Position numbers and translations under genes: made by a program
Part shown: piece by piece, positions 15,374 to 24,479 of the stretch
Layout: each line of letters opens with the position of its first letter
Numbering within the stretch: position 1 is the first letter of the stretch
From: Methanobacteriota archaeon
GTDB lineage: Archaea; Halobacteriota; Methanomicrobia; Methanomicrobiales; Methanospirillaceae
Reading direction: 5' to 3'
Length of the DNA: 64,000 bases
NCBI GenBank assembly: GCA_029547605.1
Contig: JAKPPB010000028.1
Location: 1-64,000 of the forward strand
Notes under the pieces: model-generated
What the model saw: the letters and a program-made list of their open reading frames with translations, nothing else
Told to the model about the DNA's origin: nothing
The model's database searches: none

Positions 15374-15652
15374 ATGCAGATGGAACATGTGAAAGGCAGG
15401 CGGAGAGGCGAGATCATCCTGTATGCACTCTCGACCTGTGGGTGGTGCGCGAAGACAAAAAACCTCCTCGGCGAGCTTGGGGTCGAGTATTCCTATACGT
15501 ACGTCGACCGTCTCTCCCCGGCCGAGATGGAGGACGCGATCCGGGAAGTGGAAAAATACAACCCAAGTGGGTCATTTCCCACGCTGGTGATCGATGGTTC
15601 CAGGGTTATTGTCGGGTTCCGGGAAGCCGAGATCCGTGAGGCGCTGAAATGA
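15374..15652 (+). CDS. Glutaredoxin-like protein
   Basis: The 92-residue protein has a thioredoxin fold with the redox motif CGWC near residues 22-25 (YALSTCGWCAKTKNLL) and the cis-proline region SFPTLVIDG near 67-75, as in the small glutaredoxins of methanogens. It overlaps the next gene, a ferredoxin-dependent disulfide reductase, by four bases. That overlap suggests the two form an electron chain: ferredoxin, reductase, then this protein, then target disulfides. A TATA-like GTTATATTC lies at 15315-15323. Confidence 0.85.
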   Translation: MQMEHVKGRRRGEIILYALSTCGWCAKTKNLLGELGVEYSYTYVDRLSPAEMEDAIREVEKYNPSGSFPTLVIDGSRVIVGFREAEIREALK

Positions 15653-16158
15653 CAGGAGAGGGCATCCCCGATGAGATAATCGACGCGAGGGTCGAGAAGA
15701 TCCGAAAGGACGCGGAGGATGGAGGATATCTCCTGAACCCCGATCCGGACTTTGTCAGGGCACTGGTTGCCGGGATATGCATCAATGAACAGCGCTATGG
15801 GTATGCTGCCTGCCCCTGCCGACTTGCATCCGGGAACAGGGAAGAGGACCTTGACATTATCTGCCCATGCGACTACCGTGACTCTGACCTGAACGACTAC
15901 GGGGCATGCTACTGCGCGTTGTATGTATCGGCAGGAGTTGCTGCGGGAACCATCAAAGCCCCCTGCGTCCCTGAGCGGCGGCCTGGACGCCAGGAGAGAA
16001 AGAAGATGTCAGAAAATAATAGCGCCAATGTTTCCAGGAAGGAATTAATACCTGTCTGGAGGTGCAGAGTGTGCGGGTACCTGTGCGCACGTGAGAACCC
16101 CCCCCTCATCTGCCCCATCTGCAAGGCATCCCAGGATAGGTTCGTCCGTTTCATGTGA
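15649..16158 (+). CDS. Ferredoxin:thioredoxin reductase catalytic subunit fused to a rubredoxin-like domain
   Basis: The 169-residue protein carries the FTR catalytic signature: CPC at 55-57, CPC at 72-74 and CYC at 87-89, which bind a [4Fe-4S] cluster next to a redox disulfide. After a polar linker (about 105-130) a rubredoxin-like domain has CRVC at 139-142 and CPIC at 155-158. The enzyme reduces disulfides with ferredoxin electrons; the added rubredoxin may relay electrons, as in related methanogen ferredoxin:disulfide reductases. The glutaredoxin encoded just upstream is its likely partner. No separate variable (alpha) subunit is seen nearby. Confidence 0.88.
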   Translation: MTGEGIPDEIIDARVEKIRKDAEDGGYLLNPDPDFVRALVAGICINEQRYGYAACPCRLASGNREEDLDIICPCDYRDSDLNDYGACYCALYVSAGVAAGTIKAPCVPERRPGRQERKKMSENNSANVSRKELIPVWRCRVCGYLCARENPPLICPICKASQDRFVRFM

Positions 16159-16267
16159 TATCGTCCGAGGGACGGGTGCGAATGCGGGAGTATTGAAAAG
16201 TGGAAACTTATGCTCACCATATCCCATTACACATACTAATGTAGGATACTTCACCAACCTGTATATC

Positions 16268-16615
16268 ATGGCAGAGACCATCTTGATCGAAGTAGTGGGC
16301 CTCAAAGATTCGGACTGCTCGCCGTTTCCATGCGATATGACAAGGACATGCGGGCTCTATGACTGCCATCCCACAGGAAAGCTGGTGCCTGCATTTGAGG
16401 CATTGAAAAAAGAACTCCTGGAGCAGTATGGTTCCGAAATTCGGATGGATCTTATTCTGATAGACGAAGAAATTCCCGTGCATATCAGGGAGATCATCGC
16501 CACCCAGTATCCGCCCATTCCATTCATTGTCATGAACGGGGCGCTGATCCCCATGGGACGGATCTCACTGCCTTTGATGCAAAAAGAGGTAGATAAGCGA
16601 CTCGCAATCAGGTGA
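16268..16615 (+). CDS. Cys-rich thioredoxin-fold-like protein, unknown
   Basis: I place the start at ATG 16268, giving 115 residues; the open frame further upstream has no supporting signal. The N-terminus is ILIEVVGLKDSDC and has four closely spaced cysteines (C17, C22, C28, C32). A later segment, QYPPIPFIVMNGALIPMG, resembles the cis-Pro region of thioredoxin folds. The protein is probably cytoplasmic. Placement after the glutaredoxin/FTR pair hints at a redox role. Its last eight bases overlap the convergent carbonic anhydrase gene. Confidence 0.68.
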   Translation: MAETILIEVVGLKDSDCSPFPCDMTRTCGLYDCHPTGKLVPAFEALKKELLEQYGSEIRMDLILIDEEIPVHIREIIATQYPPIPFIVMNGALIPMGRISLPLMQKEVDKRLAIR

Positions 16616-17189
16616 CCCGCGATAGTTCCCCGTTCTCGAGATCGTAGTAAAGCCCGTGAATCTGGATTTTCTTCTCTTCCAGGGCTTTTTTTACCACCGG
16701 GTACCGTGCGAGGTGTTCGATCTGAAGCCTTATGTTCTCCTGCTCGATCATCCGGGACCGTTTCTTTGCCTCATCAGGGTTCTTTGGCGGGGTAATCTTT
16801 GCATCAACCCGTTTCTTTGCCTCAACTGCATTGTTCAGCCAGAGGGGTATGTATACGTCATCGGTTTCCTTGTCAAGTGCTTTTATGGCTCCGCAGTCCG
16901 AATGCCCACAGATCACGATGTCCTTGATCTTCAGGTGGCGTATGGCATATTCGAGCACAGTTGCGAAGTTCCAGTCATGGAGTGGGGCAATATTCCCGAT
17001 GTTTCTGTGCATGAAGAGGGTTCCTGGCATCGCCTGAGTGATGTGACCGGTCTGGAGCCGCGAGTCCGAACACCCTATCCAGAGGACCTTTGGGCTCTGG
17101 CCCCTTGTGAGTTCCTCGTAGTGAGCCTTGTTCTCTTTGAAGAAACCTTCCCTGAACTTTCTGTTCCCTTCGAGCAGTTCGTCAATCAT
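16608..17189 (-). CDS. Beta-class carbonic anhydrase
   Basis: The 193-residue enzyme interconverts CO2 and bicarbonate. Zinc ligands are C40, H96 and C99 in the motifs CSDSR (40-44) and HSDCGA (96-101). D42 and R44 form the conserved catalytic dyad, and HRNIGN near 61-66 is also typical. Length fits the plant-type or Cab-type enzymes of methanogens. In a CO2-reducing methanogen it would help supply or retain CO2. Confidence 0.93.
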   Translation of the reverse strand: MIDELLEGNRKFREGFFKENKAHYEELTRGQSPKVLWIGCSDSRLQTGHITQAMPGTLFMHRNIGNIAPLHDWNFATVLEYAIRHLKIKDIVICGHSDCGAIKALDKETDDVYIPLWLNNAVEAKKRVDAKITPPKNPDEAKKRSRMIEQENIRLQIEHLARYPVVKKALEEKKIQIHGLYYDLENGELSRVT

Positions 17190-17338
17190 GGTAAATGCAC
17201 CTCTGGTTCTTAAACGTCGTACCCGCGTACCTTTTCCTCGCAGAAGGTATCGCTTATTGGCGTATAGTATTCCAGGAGAATTAAAGATTGATATTTTGCT
17301 CTTGACTGTCCTAGTGTAAAGAAGAGGATGTGTATTGA

Positions 17339-18121
17339 GTGAATCATCTCCCAGGCATGTGTGAGCGCCGCGGTTCCTCGACGCCGCGGTTCTGGGAGAT
17401 AGATTACGTCCGGGGGGTTGCGGTGGTGATGATGGTCATCTTCCATGCCGCATTCGACATGGCGTATTTTGGAATTGTGGACCTTGGCGTCCACGCAGGC
17501 CTCTGGAGGGCCCTGGCAGTCTGCACGGCATCGCTCTTCCTTCTCCTTGTCGGTATCTCTCTCACTCTCAGCGGAGCAAGGGCGCAAAAAACCTTAAACC
17601 GGAGAGATTTTGTTCTCAAATACCTTCGCAGAGGTGCGGGGATCATGGGACTGGGATTTCTCCTGACGCTCCTGACACTTATCATGGTCCCAAAAGAGCC
17701 GATACTCTTTGGGATACTCCATCTCATTGGGCTCTCGGTGATCCTCTCTCCACTCTACATACGGTATACATGGGTGAACATCTTTGCCGGACTTGCGGCG
17801 ATTGTCACAGGGTGGGGGATTGGAGGAATCCCTGGCCCCTCATGCCTGCTATGGCTCGGTGTCCACCCGCCGGGTTTTGCGAGCCTCGATTATACCCCGG
17901 TATTTCCCTGGTTCGGCGCAGTTCTTCTTGGGGTCTGGCTTGGCCATCTGCTCTATCCCGGGGGCCAGCAAAGGTCCGGACTCTCAGTCCCTCACCTTCC
18001 GGGCAGGGATGTCCTCTGTTATGCCGGCAGGCACTCGCTGGTAATCTACCTGCTCCACCAGCCGGTCATCATCCTTATCATCACACTGCTATGGTCTCCG
18101 GCTGGAATTTTTCCCCTGTAG
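17339..18121 (+). CDS. Multi-pass membrane protein, DUF1624 / acyltransferase-like
   Basis: The start is GTG 17339 or ATG 17357. The 260-residue protein begins its conserved part with RFWEIDYVRGVAVVMMVIFHAAFDM, the pattern of the DUF1624 / heparan-alpha-glucosaminide N-acetyltransferase group: an N-terminal helix with a conserved Asp-x-x-Arg-Gly and a His in the membrane. About seven hydrophobic helices follow. A later His-rich spot (SLVIYLLHQPVII) near the C-terminus is also typical. It may acylate a cell-surface sugar (inference). It is divergent from the carbonic anhydrase. Confidence 0.75.
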   Translation: MNHLPGMCERRGSSTPRFWEIDYVRGVAVVMMVIFHAAFDMAYFGIVDLGVHAGLWRALAVCTASLFLLLVGISLTLSGARAQKTLNRRDFVLKYLRRGAGIMGLGFLLTLLTLIMVPKEPILFGILHLIGLSVILSPLYIRYTWVNIFAGLAAIVTGWGIGGIPGPSCLLWLGVHPPGFASLDYTPVFPWFGAVLLGVWLGHLLYPGGQQRSGLSVPHLPGRDVLCYAGRHSLVIYLLHQPVIILIITLLWSPAGIFPL

Positions 18122-18135
18122 TAGGTCACGTTTCG

Positions 18136-19998
18136 TTATGGTGCCTTGCGAAACGTCATCCGGAACGAAACGCCCTGCGTATGGTCGCCAGGGACGCGGT
18201 CGGTGACCGATATCGTGCCACCGTATCGTTCAAGGAGGGTCTTGACGATATAGAGGCCGAGCCCTTTACCGGCATTCTGCCGGTCAGCATGTGAAAAACG
18301 CCTGAATATTACGGATTTGAGGTCATCAGGAATTCCAGGGCCCGTGTCTGAGACCTCGACCAGCACCGTTTCGGGGTCGGGCGTCGCAGACGCGATGAAA
18401 ATCTTGACTCCCCGGCCCCCGAACTTAGCACTGTTTCCAAGGAGGTTGCTAAAGATCTCGCCAATGAGGTCGTCACCCCAGACCCTTGCAGCGCTCTCCC
18501 GAAATTCGATGTGTGCTTCTGGGAAGAGACGTATCTCTTTCCGTATTGCATCATCGAGGCTGACGGCCTTGAGTTCGTTCTTTCGCACCTGTATCTTCCT
18601 GATGGTCTCCAGGTTTCGGATGATGTCCCTGCTTTTCTTGATCCCATCGATCATCTTTCCGGCAATCTCTCTCGATTCACCGGAGAGCATGTCCTGGAGG
18701 AGATCTCCATACCAGAGGGAGGCAAGATTCGCATTATTGATATCATGCATGAGAATGTCCAGGTAGAGGTTCGCCTGCTGGTTGGTCTCGGAGACCCTCT
18801 GGGAAAGGAGGAGCCTGGTCACCGTGGTTGCAATCTCCCTTGAGAGGGATTCGAGGGTCTGCTGCTGGTCTTCTGACGATGGCCTGCAGGTACATGAAAG
18901 GAAGTACATGACCCCAATCGTTTCGTCGCCGCTCTGCAGCGGGACAACAATACCAGTTTCGGGTGACCTGCACTTGAGTGGAGATCCTCTTTTCCATACG
19001 AGGAACTTACCCTCAGATATTGCCTCTTTCAAGCGTGTGAGGGACTCGTCATCAGATTCCATGAGGCTTTGATAGAGAGAACCGTCACCGTGATCAACCT
19101 TTACGGCAGCGCGGGACGACCCTTCTGTAAACAGCGTGATGCCCCCGTATTCACAGCCCAGGTACCCGATGAGGTTAGCGAGCACCCCCTGTCCCATATC
19201 TTCCACACTTGTCGCGGCAGAAGCCTGCGCGATGACCCTGTTGATGGTGGAGAGTTGTTGGTTCCTGGCTACCATTTCCTGCTCGTGTGCTTTCCTTGCA
19301 GAGATGTCTATCATGGTGAGAACCATCATACGCCCGGGGAGAAGTGAGCCCGAGATGAGCACCGGCACGCTTGCCCCGTTCTCCCTGGTCATTGTGCTCT
19401 CAAGTTGTGAGACAGAGCCGTTTTCTTTCAGGGATTCAAAGAGGGTTTTTCTTGCGAGATCGTCTCTCCAGAAGCGTGCGAGGCTCTCCCCCTTCAAATC
19501 GGCAGGATGGCACCCAAGGAGGGTCCCGCCTCCCGGGTTGACCTCTTCAATCCTCATTTCAGAATCGCCATTCTGGACAAGAAAGATTGCAGCCTCGGAA
19601 CTGGAAAAAATCCCCCTGTAACGTGCTTCCCTGTCTTTTAATCCGCTGGAAAGGGAAGAGATTACGACGGCGATCGCGACAAGCACATAAAAACTGGCGG
19701 TGGTAACGGCAAAGGTGATATCCGGGAGGCTTGGAAAATGGTACAGGTATACAAAGAAGACCTCGGCAATCCCGATTCCCACCGCAAAGAGCACTCCCTG
19801 CCGTGGAAACCAGTATGCAGCGAGGATTATGGGGAAATAAAAGAGGAGCGGGGTGATTGTCGAGAGGCCAAGAACGGTCCCCGTGACATAGCCGATCCCA
19901 ACGAGGAGGGTTGCGATAATGACGAGGAATACCTGTATTCTTGGACTCAGGACGACTTCTGATCTGCTCATCAAAGGCATGGCAGGCCTCGTGTTCAC
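18136..19998 (-). CDS. Membrane sensor histidine kinase with PAS and GAF domains
   Basis: 620 residues: several N-terminal membrane helices (about 15-120), a PAS domain (about 125-240, sensing a small molecule or redox state), a GAF domain (about 250-400), a dimerisation helix with the candidate phospho-acceptor H418 (LMHDINNAN), and an ATPase domain with N-box NLLGNSAKFGG, DTGPGIP and GKGLGLYIV. The start is GTG 19998. A TATA box at 20017-20030 would start transcription almost at this codon, so the mRNA may be leaderless; ATG codons at 19980 and 19971 are alternatives. No receiver gene is fused, but the next gene on this strand, upstream, has one. Confidence 0.88.
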   Translation of the reverse strand: MNTRPAMPLMSRSEVVLSPRIQVFLVIIATLLVGIGYVTGTVLGLSTITPLLFYFPIILAAYWFPRQGVLFAVGIGIAEVFFVYLYHFPSLPDITFAVTTASFYVLVAIAVVISSLSSGLKDREARYRGIFSSSEAAIFLVQNGDSEMRIEEVNPGGGTLLGCHPADLKGESLARFWRDDLARKTLFESLKENGSVSQLESTMTRENGASVPVLISGSLLPGRMMVLTMIDISARKAHEQEMVARNQQLSTINRVIAQASAATSVEDMGQGVLANLIGYLGCEYGGITLFTEGSSRAAVKVDHGDGSLYQSLMESDDESLTRLKEAISEGKFLVWKRGSPLKCRSPETGIVVPLQSGDETIGVMYFLSCTCRPSSEDQQQTLESLSREIATTVTRLLLSQRVSETNQQANLYLDILMHDINNANLASLWYGDLLQDMLSGESREIAGKMIDGIKKSRDIIRNLETIRKIQVRKNELKAVSLDDAIRKEIRLFPEAHIEFRESAARVWGDDLIGEIFSNLLGNSAKFGGRGVKIFIASATPDPETVLVEVSDTGPGIPDDLKSVIFRRFSHADRQNAGKGLGLYIVKTLLERYGGTISVTDRVPGDHTQGVSFRMTFRKAP

Positions 19999-20016
19999 AA
20001 CATTATTGTCGTTTTC

Positions 20017-20030
20017 CTTTTTAAATATGA
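20017..20030 (-). promoter_or_regulatory. TATA box of the histidine kinase gene
   Basis: Minus-strand TCATATTTAAAAAG lies 20-32 bases before GTG 19998. Confidence 0.5.
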
Positions 20031-20077
20031 AGGGGCAAAGAATGAGGCGTTATTGAAAAAACTGCAATCCGTCCCGA

Positions 20078-21406
20078 TCACCGGTGGGCCTTGTCTGGAC
20101 TGACTCTCAATATCATCTGTGCTTTGTCAAAAGACCTCCTGGCCTCCTCGAACTTGCCCAGTTCTTTCAGGCAGACGCCCCGGTAATTCCAGGCATTGAC
20201 ATTGTCGGGTTCCATCTCCAGCACCCTGTCAAAACAGGCAACAGCCTTTTCAAATAGGGAGATATCGCCAGTTTCCTTGCCTAGTTTCTCCATCGTCTCA
20301 CCCAGTGCATAGTATGTTGAAGGGGTCCTCCCGTTCAGTTCCAGGGCGCGGTTGAAACACTGGACTGCCTCATCGTAACGGCCGAGCTCCTTGAGGCATA
20401 TCCCTTTCTCGGTCCAGGCGTTTACATGGGTGGGGTCCATCTCGATCACCCGGTCAAAACAGCTGACTGCCTCCAGGAACTTCCCCTGCTTGTAGTACAG
20501 GTCTACCCCTTTTTTGTACCAGCTGGCAGTGGACTTCCCGAAGATACGGTCGAACATCCCGGTCTGCTTCTCACGGGCTGCCTCTGCCTTTTGCTCACGC
20601 TCTGCCTTCCGAATATCAGTGATGTCACGTATGGACTCGATCGCTCCGATCACATTCCCCTTCCGGTCGGTGATCAGGGTTGCCCTTGACCAGAAGACTG
20701 CAGGTTTTCCGTTCCGCATCCCGGAAGGATTCTCAGCAACGAGGGAATTTCCGTCCCTCCGAATATTCTGGTAGGAAAGCGCCCGTATCTCCTCTTCAGG
20801 CCTGCCGATCAGGTCGACAAGAAGAGGTCTCCTTGTACCATAAAATGGGATTGAATACTCGTAATTCCCCTTCCCGATCACATCTGCAGCGGGGATGCCC
20901 GTCAGGTCTTCCATGGCCTTATTCCATGATATGACCGTCCCCTCCCTGTCGATGGCAAACGTCGCGTCGGGAAGGTGGTTGATAATATCGACCATCCTGC
21001 GGTCGGCGACTCGCAGGGATTCCTCTGCAATCCTTCGATTGATGGCCTGCCGGATCATCCTGTCCAGCTCCGAAAACTGTGCCTTGGGGTCCTGTCCCTT
21101 GGAGAGGTAGAAGTCTGCACGATTGTTGAGGGCGTCCACGACGACGTGCTCCCTGCCCTTCCCAGTGAATATGATGAATGGAGTATTGTCTCCCTCTGCC
21201 CGGAGTATCTTGAGGAGGACGATCCCGTCCATCATCGGCATCTCGTAATCAGAGACAATCGCATCAAATGACCGTGATTTCAGGATTTCAAGGGCGTCCA
21301 GTGCAGACCTGCAGGTCTCTACCTTGAGTTCACCTGACCGCTCCAGGAAAAGGCGCGTAATCTCCAGGAGGGCCGGTTCGTCGTCAATAAAAAGAACAGA
21401 TATCAT
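20078..21406 (-). CDS. Response regulator with PAS domain and TPR repeats
   Basis: From the start at 21406 (MISVLFIDDEP; the frame extends to 21445) the protein has 442 residues. The receiver domain (about 1-120) has the acidic pair D8/D9 and phospho-acceptor D53 (AIVSDYEMP). A PAS domain with PAC segment follows (about 130-260), then at least three TPR repeats (about 290-430), such as AVSCFDRVIEMDPTHVNAWTEKGICL. There is no DNA-binding or kinase domain, so the output is probably protein-protein contact through the TPRs. It is likely served by the kinase encoded 79 bases downstream. Confidence 0.88.
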   Translation of the reverse strand: MISVLFIDDEPALLEITRLFLERSGELKVETCRSALDALEILKSRSFDAIVSDYEMPMMDGIVLLKILRAEGDNTPFIIFTGKGREHVVVDALNNRADFYLSKGQDPKAQFSELDRMIRQAINRRIAEESLRVADRRMVDIINHLPDATFAIDREGTVISWNKAMEDLTGIPAADVIGKGNYEYSIPFYGTRRPLLVDLIGRPEEEIRALSYQNIRRDGNSLVAENPSGMRNGKPAVFWSRATLITDRKGNVIGAIESIRDITDIRKAEREQKAEAAREKQTGMFDRIFGKSTASWYKKGVDLYYKQGKFLEAVSCFDRVIEMDPTHVNAWTEKGICLKELGRYDEAVQCFNRALELNGRTPSTYYALGETMEKLGKETGDISLFEKAVACFDRVLEMEPDNVNAWNYRGVCLKELGKFEEARRSFDKAQMILRVSPDKAHR

Positions 21407-21561
21407 GCCATCCCCCGTGATTGATCTCCCCACTTCAAACTCCATTCCACTTCTATTTACTTAATTCTTTCATTTATCCCCCTTCTCTTGGCCTTTCTTA
21501 GGACGTGCCCAAAAAAATTCAGGGTTTCGATTGAATCTGCGAAAGGAAGACGGTCTTTCCC

Positions 21562-23232
21562 TCACGCGAAGAGGGGGATGTCCCGGAACGCATCTGCGTC
21601 GAACATGCCCCTGTCAGTCACTCGTAAATGCGGGATGACTGTGAGCGAGAGGAATGAGAGGTACATAAAGGAACCCCGAATGGCTCCGAGTGCCTCAGCC
21701 CTCTCATTCAGTCTTTTTACTCTCCCTGCCACCTCCTCTGCCGGAAGTGATGACATCAGTCCTGCGCATTCGAGGGGGAGGAGATCGAGGCCGCCGGGTC
21801 CTGCAACTGCCATTCCTCCTCCGCTCCTGATTACTTCGCCAAGTACATCGCGAATGGCCTGGTCATCGGCCCCCACGGCTACCAGGTTATGGGCGTCATG
21901 TGCGATGCTCCCTCCGATCGCCCCCTGCACCAGGCCGAATCCATGCACAAGCCCAAGGCCAACCATTTCTTCGCGGTATCTGCTGCAGACCACCACTTTC
22001 AGGATATCTCTCTCCAGATCCGGGATCTCGGCGCCGTCAAGTTCGATTGCCAGGGATTCTGTCAATATCTGATGGGGCACAATCCCGATCACCCTCGCCG
22101 TTCCTTTCCCGCTGACTGCCATATCTTCAGGCATGGGGATACGAGCCCTCATTGGGGAGGGGATAATCCGGGGATTATTCCGGATCAGAGGGTTGAGTAT
22201 CGTTCCCGCCTTGCATGTTTTTTCAACGGTGAAGGCTTCGCCCTTTGCGAGGATGCAGAAGTCTGCGCATCTGCCCGGGGCGAGCGCTCCGCGATCGAAC
22301 AGGCCAAACCTTTCTGCAGGAGACAGGGTGGCCATTCTGAGCGCAGTCTCAAGGTCAAGACCATAATCGAGTGATTTCCTGATGCAGTCGTCGATGTGCC
22401 CATCTTCAACCAGCATATCGGCATGCCGGTCATCGGTGGCAAACGCCATGCGGGACGCGGTGCAGGGGGATGCGAGAGGGATAATCTCGCGAAGGTTCTT
22501 TTCGGTTGATCCTTCCCTGGCGAAGATGTACATGCCGCGGCTTAATTTTTCCGCGGCTTCATCTTTCCCTGTACATTCGTGGTCGCTCTGCAACCCTGCA
22601 AGGATGTAGGCATTGAGTGAATTGCCGGAGAGGAGCGGCGCATGCCCGTCTCGTAAGGAAAAGAGCGAAAGTTTCTCGAACACACCAGGGTCACGATTCA
22701 GGACTCCCGGCACATTCATCACCTCTCCAAGGCCGAGCACGCCATCATAGCCAATGAATTCCGCGAGGTCATTTGCGTTCAGTTCCGCCCCGCCCAGATC
22801 AAGCGGGGTCGCTGGGACGCACGAGGGGAGCATGATGAAGATGTCGATCGGAAGACCTTTCCGCTCACGGAGGATGTACTCGATTCCGGCCTTCCCGCAT
22901 ACATTTGCGATCTCGTGGGGATCTGCCACCACAGTAGTGGTGCCATGCATCGCTACCACTCTTGCATACTCGGAAGGGACAAGAAGGGAACTCTCGATAT
23001 GTACATGGGCATCGATAAGGCCGGGGACCACCCTTCGTCCCTTCAGGTCTATGGTCTCCCTTGCCCTGTAGTGACTTCCCAGGCCTACAACTGATCCGGA
23101 TGCCACTGCGATGTCAGTCTCGATCCAGCAAAAGGTGAATGGGTCGTATACGCATGCGTGTGAAAACAGTATGTCGGACGGTTCAATCCCAAGGGCCTGT
23201 TTCATCAGCACTTCCGCGGGGGGATATTTCAT
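21562..23232 (-). CDS. ade: Adenine deaminase
   Basis: The enzyme deaminates adenine to hypoxanthine in purine salvage. It is a member of the metal-dependent amidohydrolase superfamily, with the metal motif DAHVHIES near residues 74-81 (numbered from ATG 23232), GTTTVVADPHEIANV near 103, and GLGEVMNVPGV near 160. The start at 23232 gives 556 residues, typical for the family; the frame is open to 23298 but lacks conservation there. It is a single gene with no obvious operon partner. Confidence 0.9.
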   Translation of the reverse strand: MKYPPAEVLMKQALGIEPSDILFSHACVYDPFTFCWIETDIAVASGSVVGLGSHYRARETIDLKGRRVVPGLIDAHVHIESSLLVPSEYARVVAMHGTTTVVADPHEIANVCGKAGIEYILRERKGLPIDIFIMLPSCVPATPLDLGGAELNANDLAEFIGYDGVLGLGEVMNVPGVLNRDPGVFEKLSLFSLRDGHAPLLSGNSLNAYILAGLQSDHECTGKDEAAEKLSRGMYIFAREGSTEKNLREIIPLASPCTASRMAFATDDRHADMLVEDGHIDDCIRKSLDYGLDLETALRMATLSPAERFGLFDRGALAPGRCADFCILAKGEAFTVEKTCKAGTILNPLIRNNPRIIPSPMRARIPMPEDMAVSGKGTARVIGIVPHQILTESLAIELDGAEIPDLERDILKVVVCSRYREEMVGLGLVHGFGLVQGAIGGSIAHDAHNLVAVGADDQAIRDVLGEVIRSGGGMAVAGPGGLDLLPLECAGLMSSLPAEEVAGRVKRLNERAEALGAIRGSFMYLSFLSLTVIPHLRVTDRGMFDADAFRDIPLFA

Positions 23233-23412
23233 GAGATATGGTGTGGTCCGGAATGGAACAAGAATATTTTCTCGCCTGGAAGTGATCGCAGAACACATTA
23301 TGCAATGGCTGACGGGAGGAACCAGAAATTATTCTTCGGGGAGAATGGATGGAAAATGAGACAGAATGAGTGATTGGCGGGACGTGGGGGTTCTAATTGA
23401 AATCTTTAGGTA

Positions 23413-23721
23413 TTACCTTCGTTCCTCAGCAGCGATCTTCTGCTGGGCAGTCAGCACATCCACCAGGAGATCTTTCATGATCTTCTTCATGAAATCCCTC
23501 CCTTCCTCGGACGCGAGGTACTCATGGAGGTTCTCTTTGAACTGTCCCACATCGTTCTGATTGTCGACGAAATATATTAATGCTTGGGTGATGCAGTCAG
23601 AGACAGTTGAAAACTTTTTCTCATCGTATACCAGTTTATTCACTTTTTCGTAGATATTTGGGGGCATTTTGTAGGAAATTGCCACCCGCTCTCCCCTTTT
23701 GTTGTTACCCCTATCCACCAT
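23413..23721 (-). CDS. Ribbon-helix-helix transcriptional regulator
   Basis: The 102-residue protein starts with a CopG/Arc-type DNA-binding domain: a strand (RVAISYKMPPNIYEKVNKLV) followed by two helices (FSTVSDCITQALIYFVDN). The C-terminal half is helical and charged, perhaps for oligomerisation. A TATA box (TTTTATACG on the minus strand, about 23745-23754) lies about 27 bases before the ATG, so the mRNA should be leaderless. A palindrome TACATATGTA at 23804-23813 lies in the divergent intergenic region and may be its operator. Confidence 0.82.
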   Translation of the reverse strand: MVDRGNNKRGERVAISYKMPPNIYEKVNKLVYDEKKFSTVSDCITQALIYFVDNQNDVGQFKENLHEYLASEEGRDFMKKIMKDLLVDVLTAQQKIAAEERR

Positions 23722-23803
23722 TCTTAATGAAATGGAGTTCCTTCGTATAAAAAAGCTGCGAAAATTAATGAATTACCTATGAAATACCAAATCACGCTTG
23801 TTT

Positions 23804-23838
23804 TACATATGTATTACATAAAGAATACTTTATATAGG
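23804..23838 (+). promoter_or_regulatory. Operator candidate and TATA box of the gene at 23876
   Basis: TACATATGTA (23804-23813) is a 10-bp palindrome followed by a half-site TTACATA, just upstream of the TATA box CTTTATATAGG (23828-23838). A ribbon-helix-helix repressor gene starts 83 bases to the left on the other strand, so this may be its binding site (inference). Confidence 0.45.
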
Positions 23839-23875
23839 AACGCCTGCCATGGAAATGTAGTGGAGGCAGACAATC

Positions 23876-24349
23876 ATGAATGAGATACTGTTCTTTGGAG
23901 TGATATTCGGGGGAATCTTTTCCCTTTTCTCCAGTCTCGTACTGGTGCACATGGGATTGCTCATCGACAGGTTTCCCGACGGAAACGAGCAGGCGAGGGA
24001 GCGGTCTATATGGAGTCCGAGAGAGTTCACGCGGTATGCGGTGATGATATACTGGCCAATGTATATCGCCGGTGCCGCAATGCTCGTCCCCGGAACCCGT
24101 GTCTTGACCGTTGCAGGAATTGCCACCCTTTTCGGGCTTATCCTATTCATGATCACCGCACTGGTATTTTCAGGCGCAACCTACAACCTGATGAGAGCCC
24201 AGCGGAAGGGAAGTGGGAGCCCGTTGGTCATCGGTTCCGTCATGAAGCCGCAAAGTATCCTGCGCGCCTTCCGCCTACCTGTCCAGAGCAGGAAGACCCC
24301 TTCCACCCGGTCGTCACAGGTCTCCAGGCCCGCCCCAATTGAGGAATAG
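23876..24349 (+). CDS. Small membrane protein, unknown
   Basis: The 157-residue protein has three hydrophobic helices (about 3-27, 55-75 and 80-105), a basic segment RAQRKGSG and a polar, basic C-terminal tail (RPVQSRKTPSTRSSQ). GGAGG at 23862-23866 is a good ribosome site and a TATA box lies at 23828-23838. Divergent to a ribbon-helix-helix regulator, which may control it. I do not recognise the family. Confidence 0.7.
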   Translation: MNEILFFGVIFGGIFSLFSSLVLVHMGLLIDRFPDGNEQARERSIWSPREFTRYAVMIYWPMYIAGAAMLVPGTRVLTVAGIATLFGLILFMITALVFSGATYNLMRAQRKGSGSPLVIGSVMKPQSILRAFRLPVQSRKTPSTRSSQVSRPAPIEE

Positions 24350-24479
24350 TTCTCTCTCCGATATCCATTTTTTCCGATTTTTCCGCAGGAGGGCTAGGGT
24401 TTTAGCGTCCTCGCTGTTTTGTGTGGGGAGACTGAATCTAGGGTGTTATCTGCATATCTATCCAGTCACTGAACCGCCG

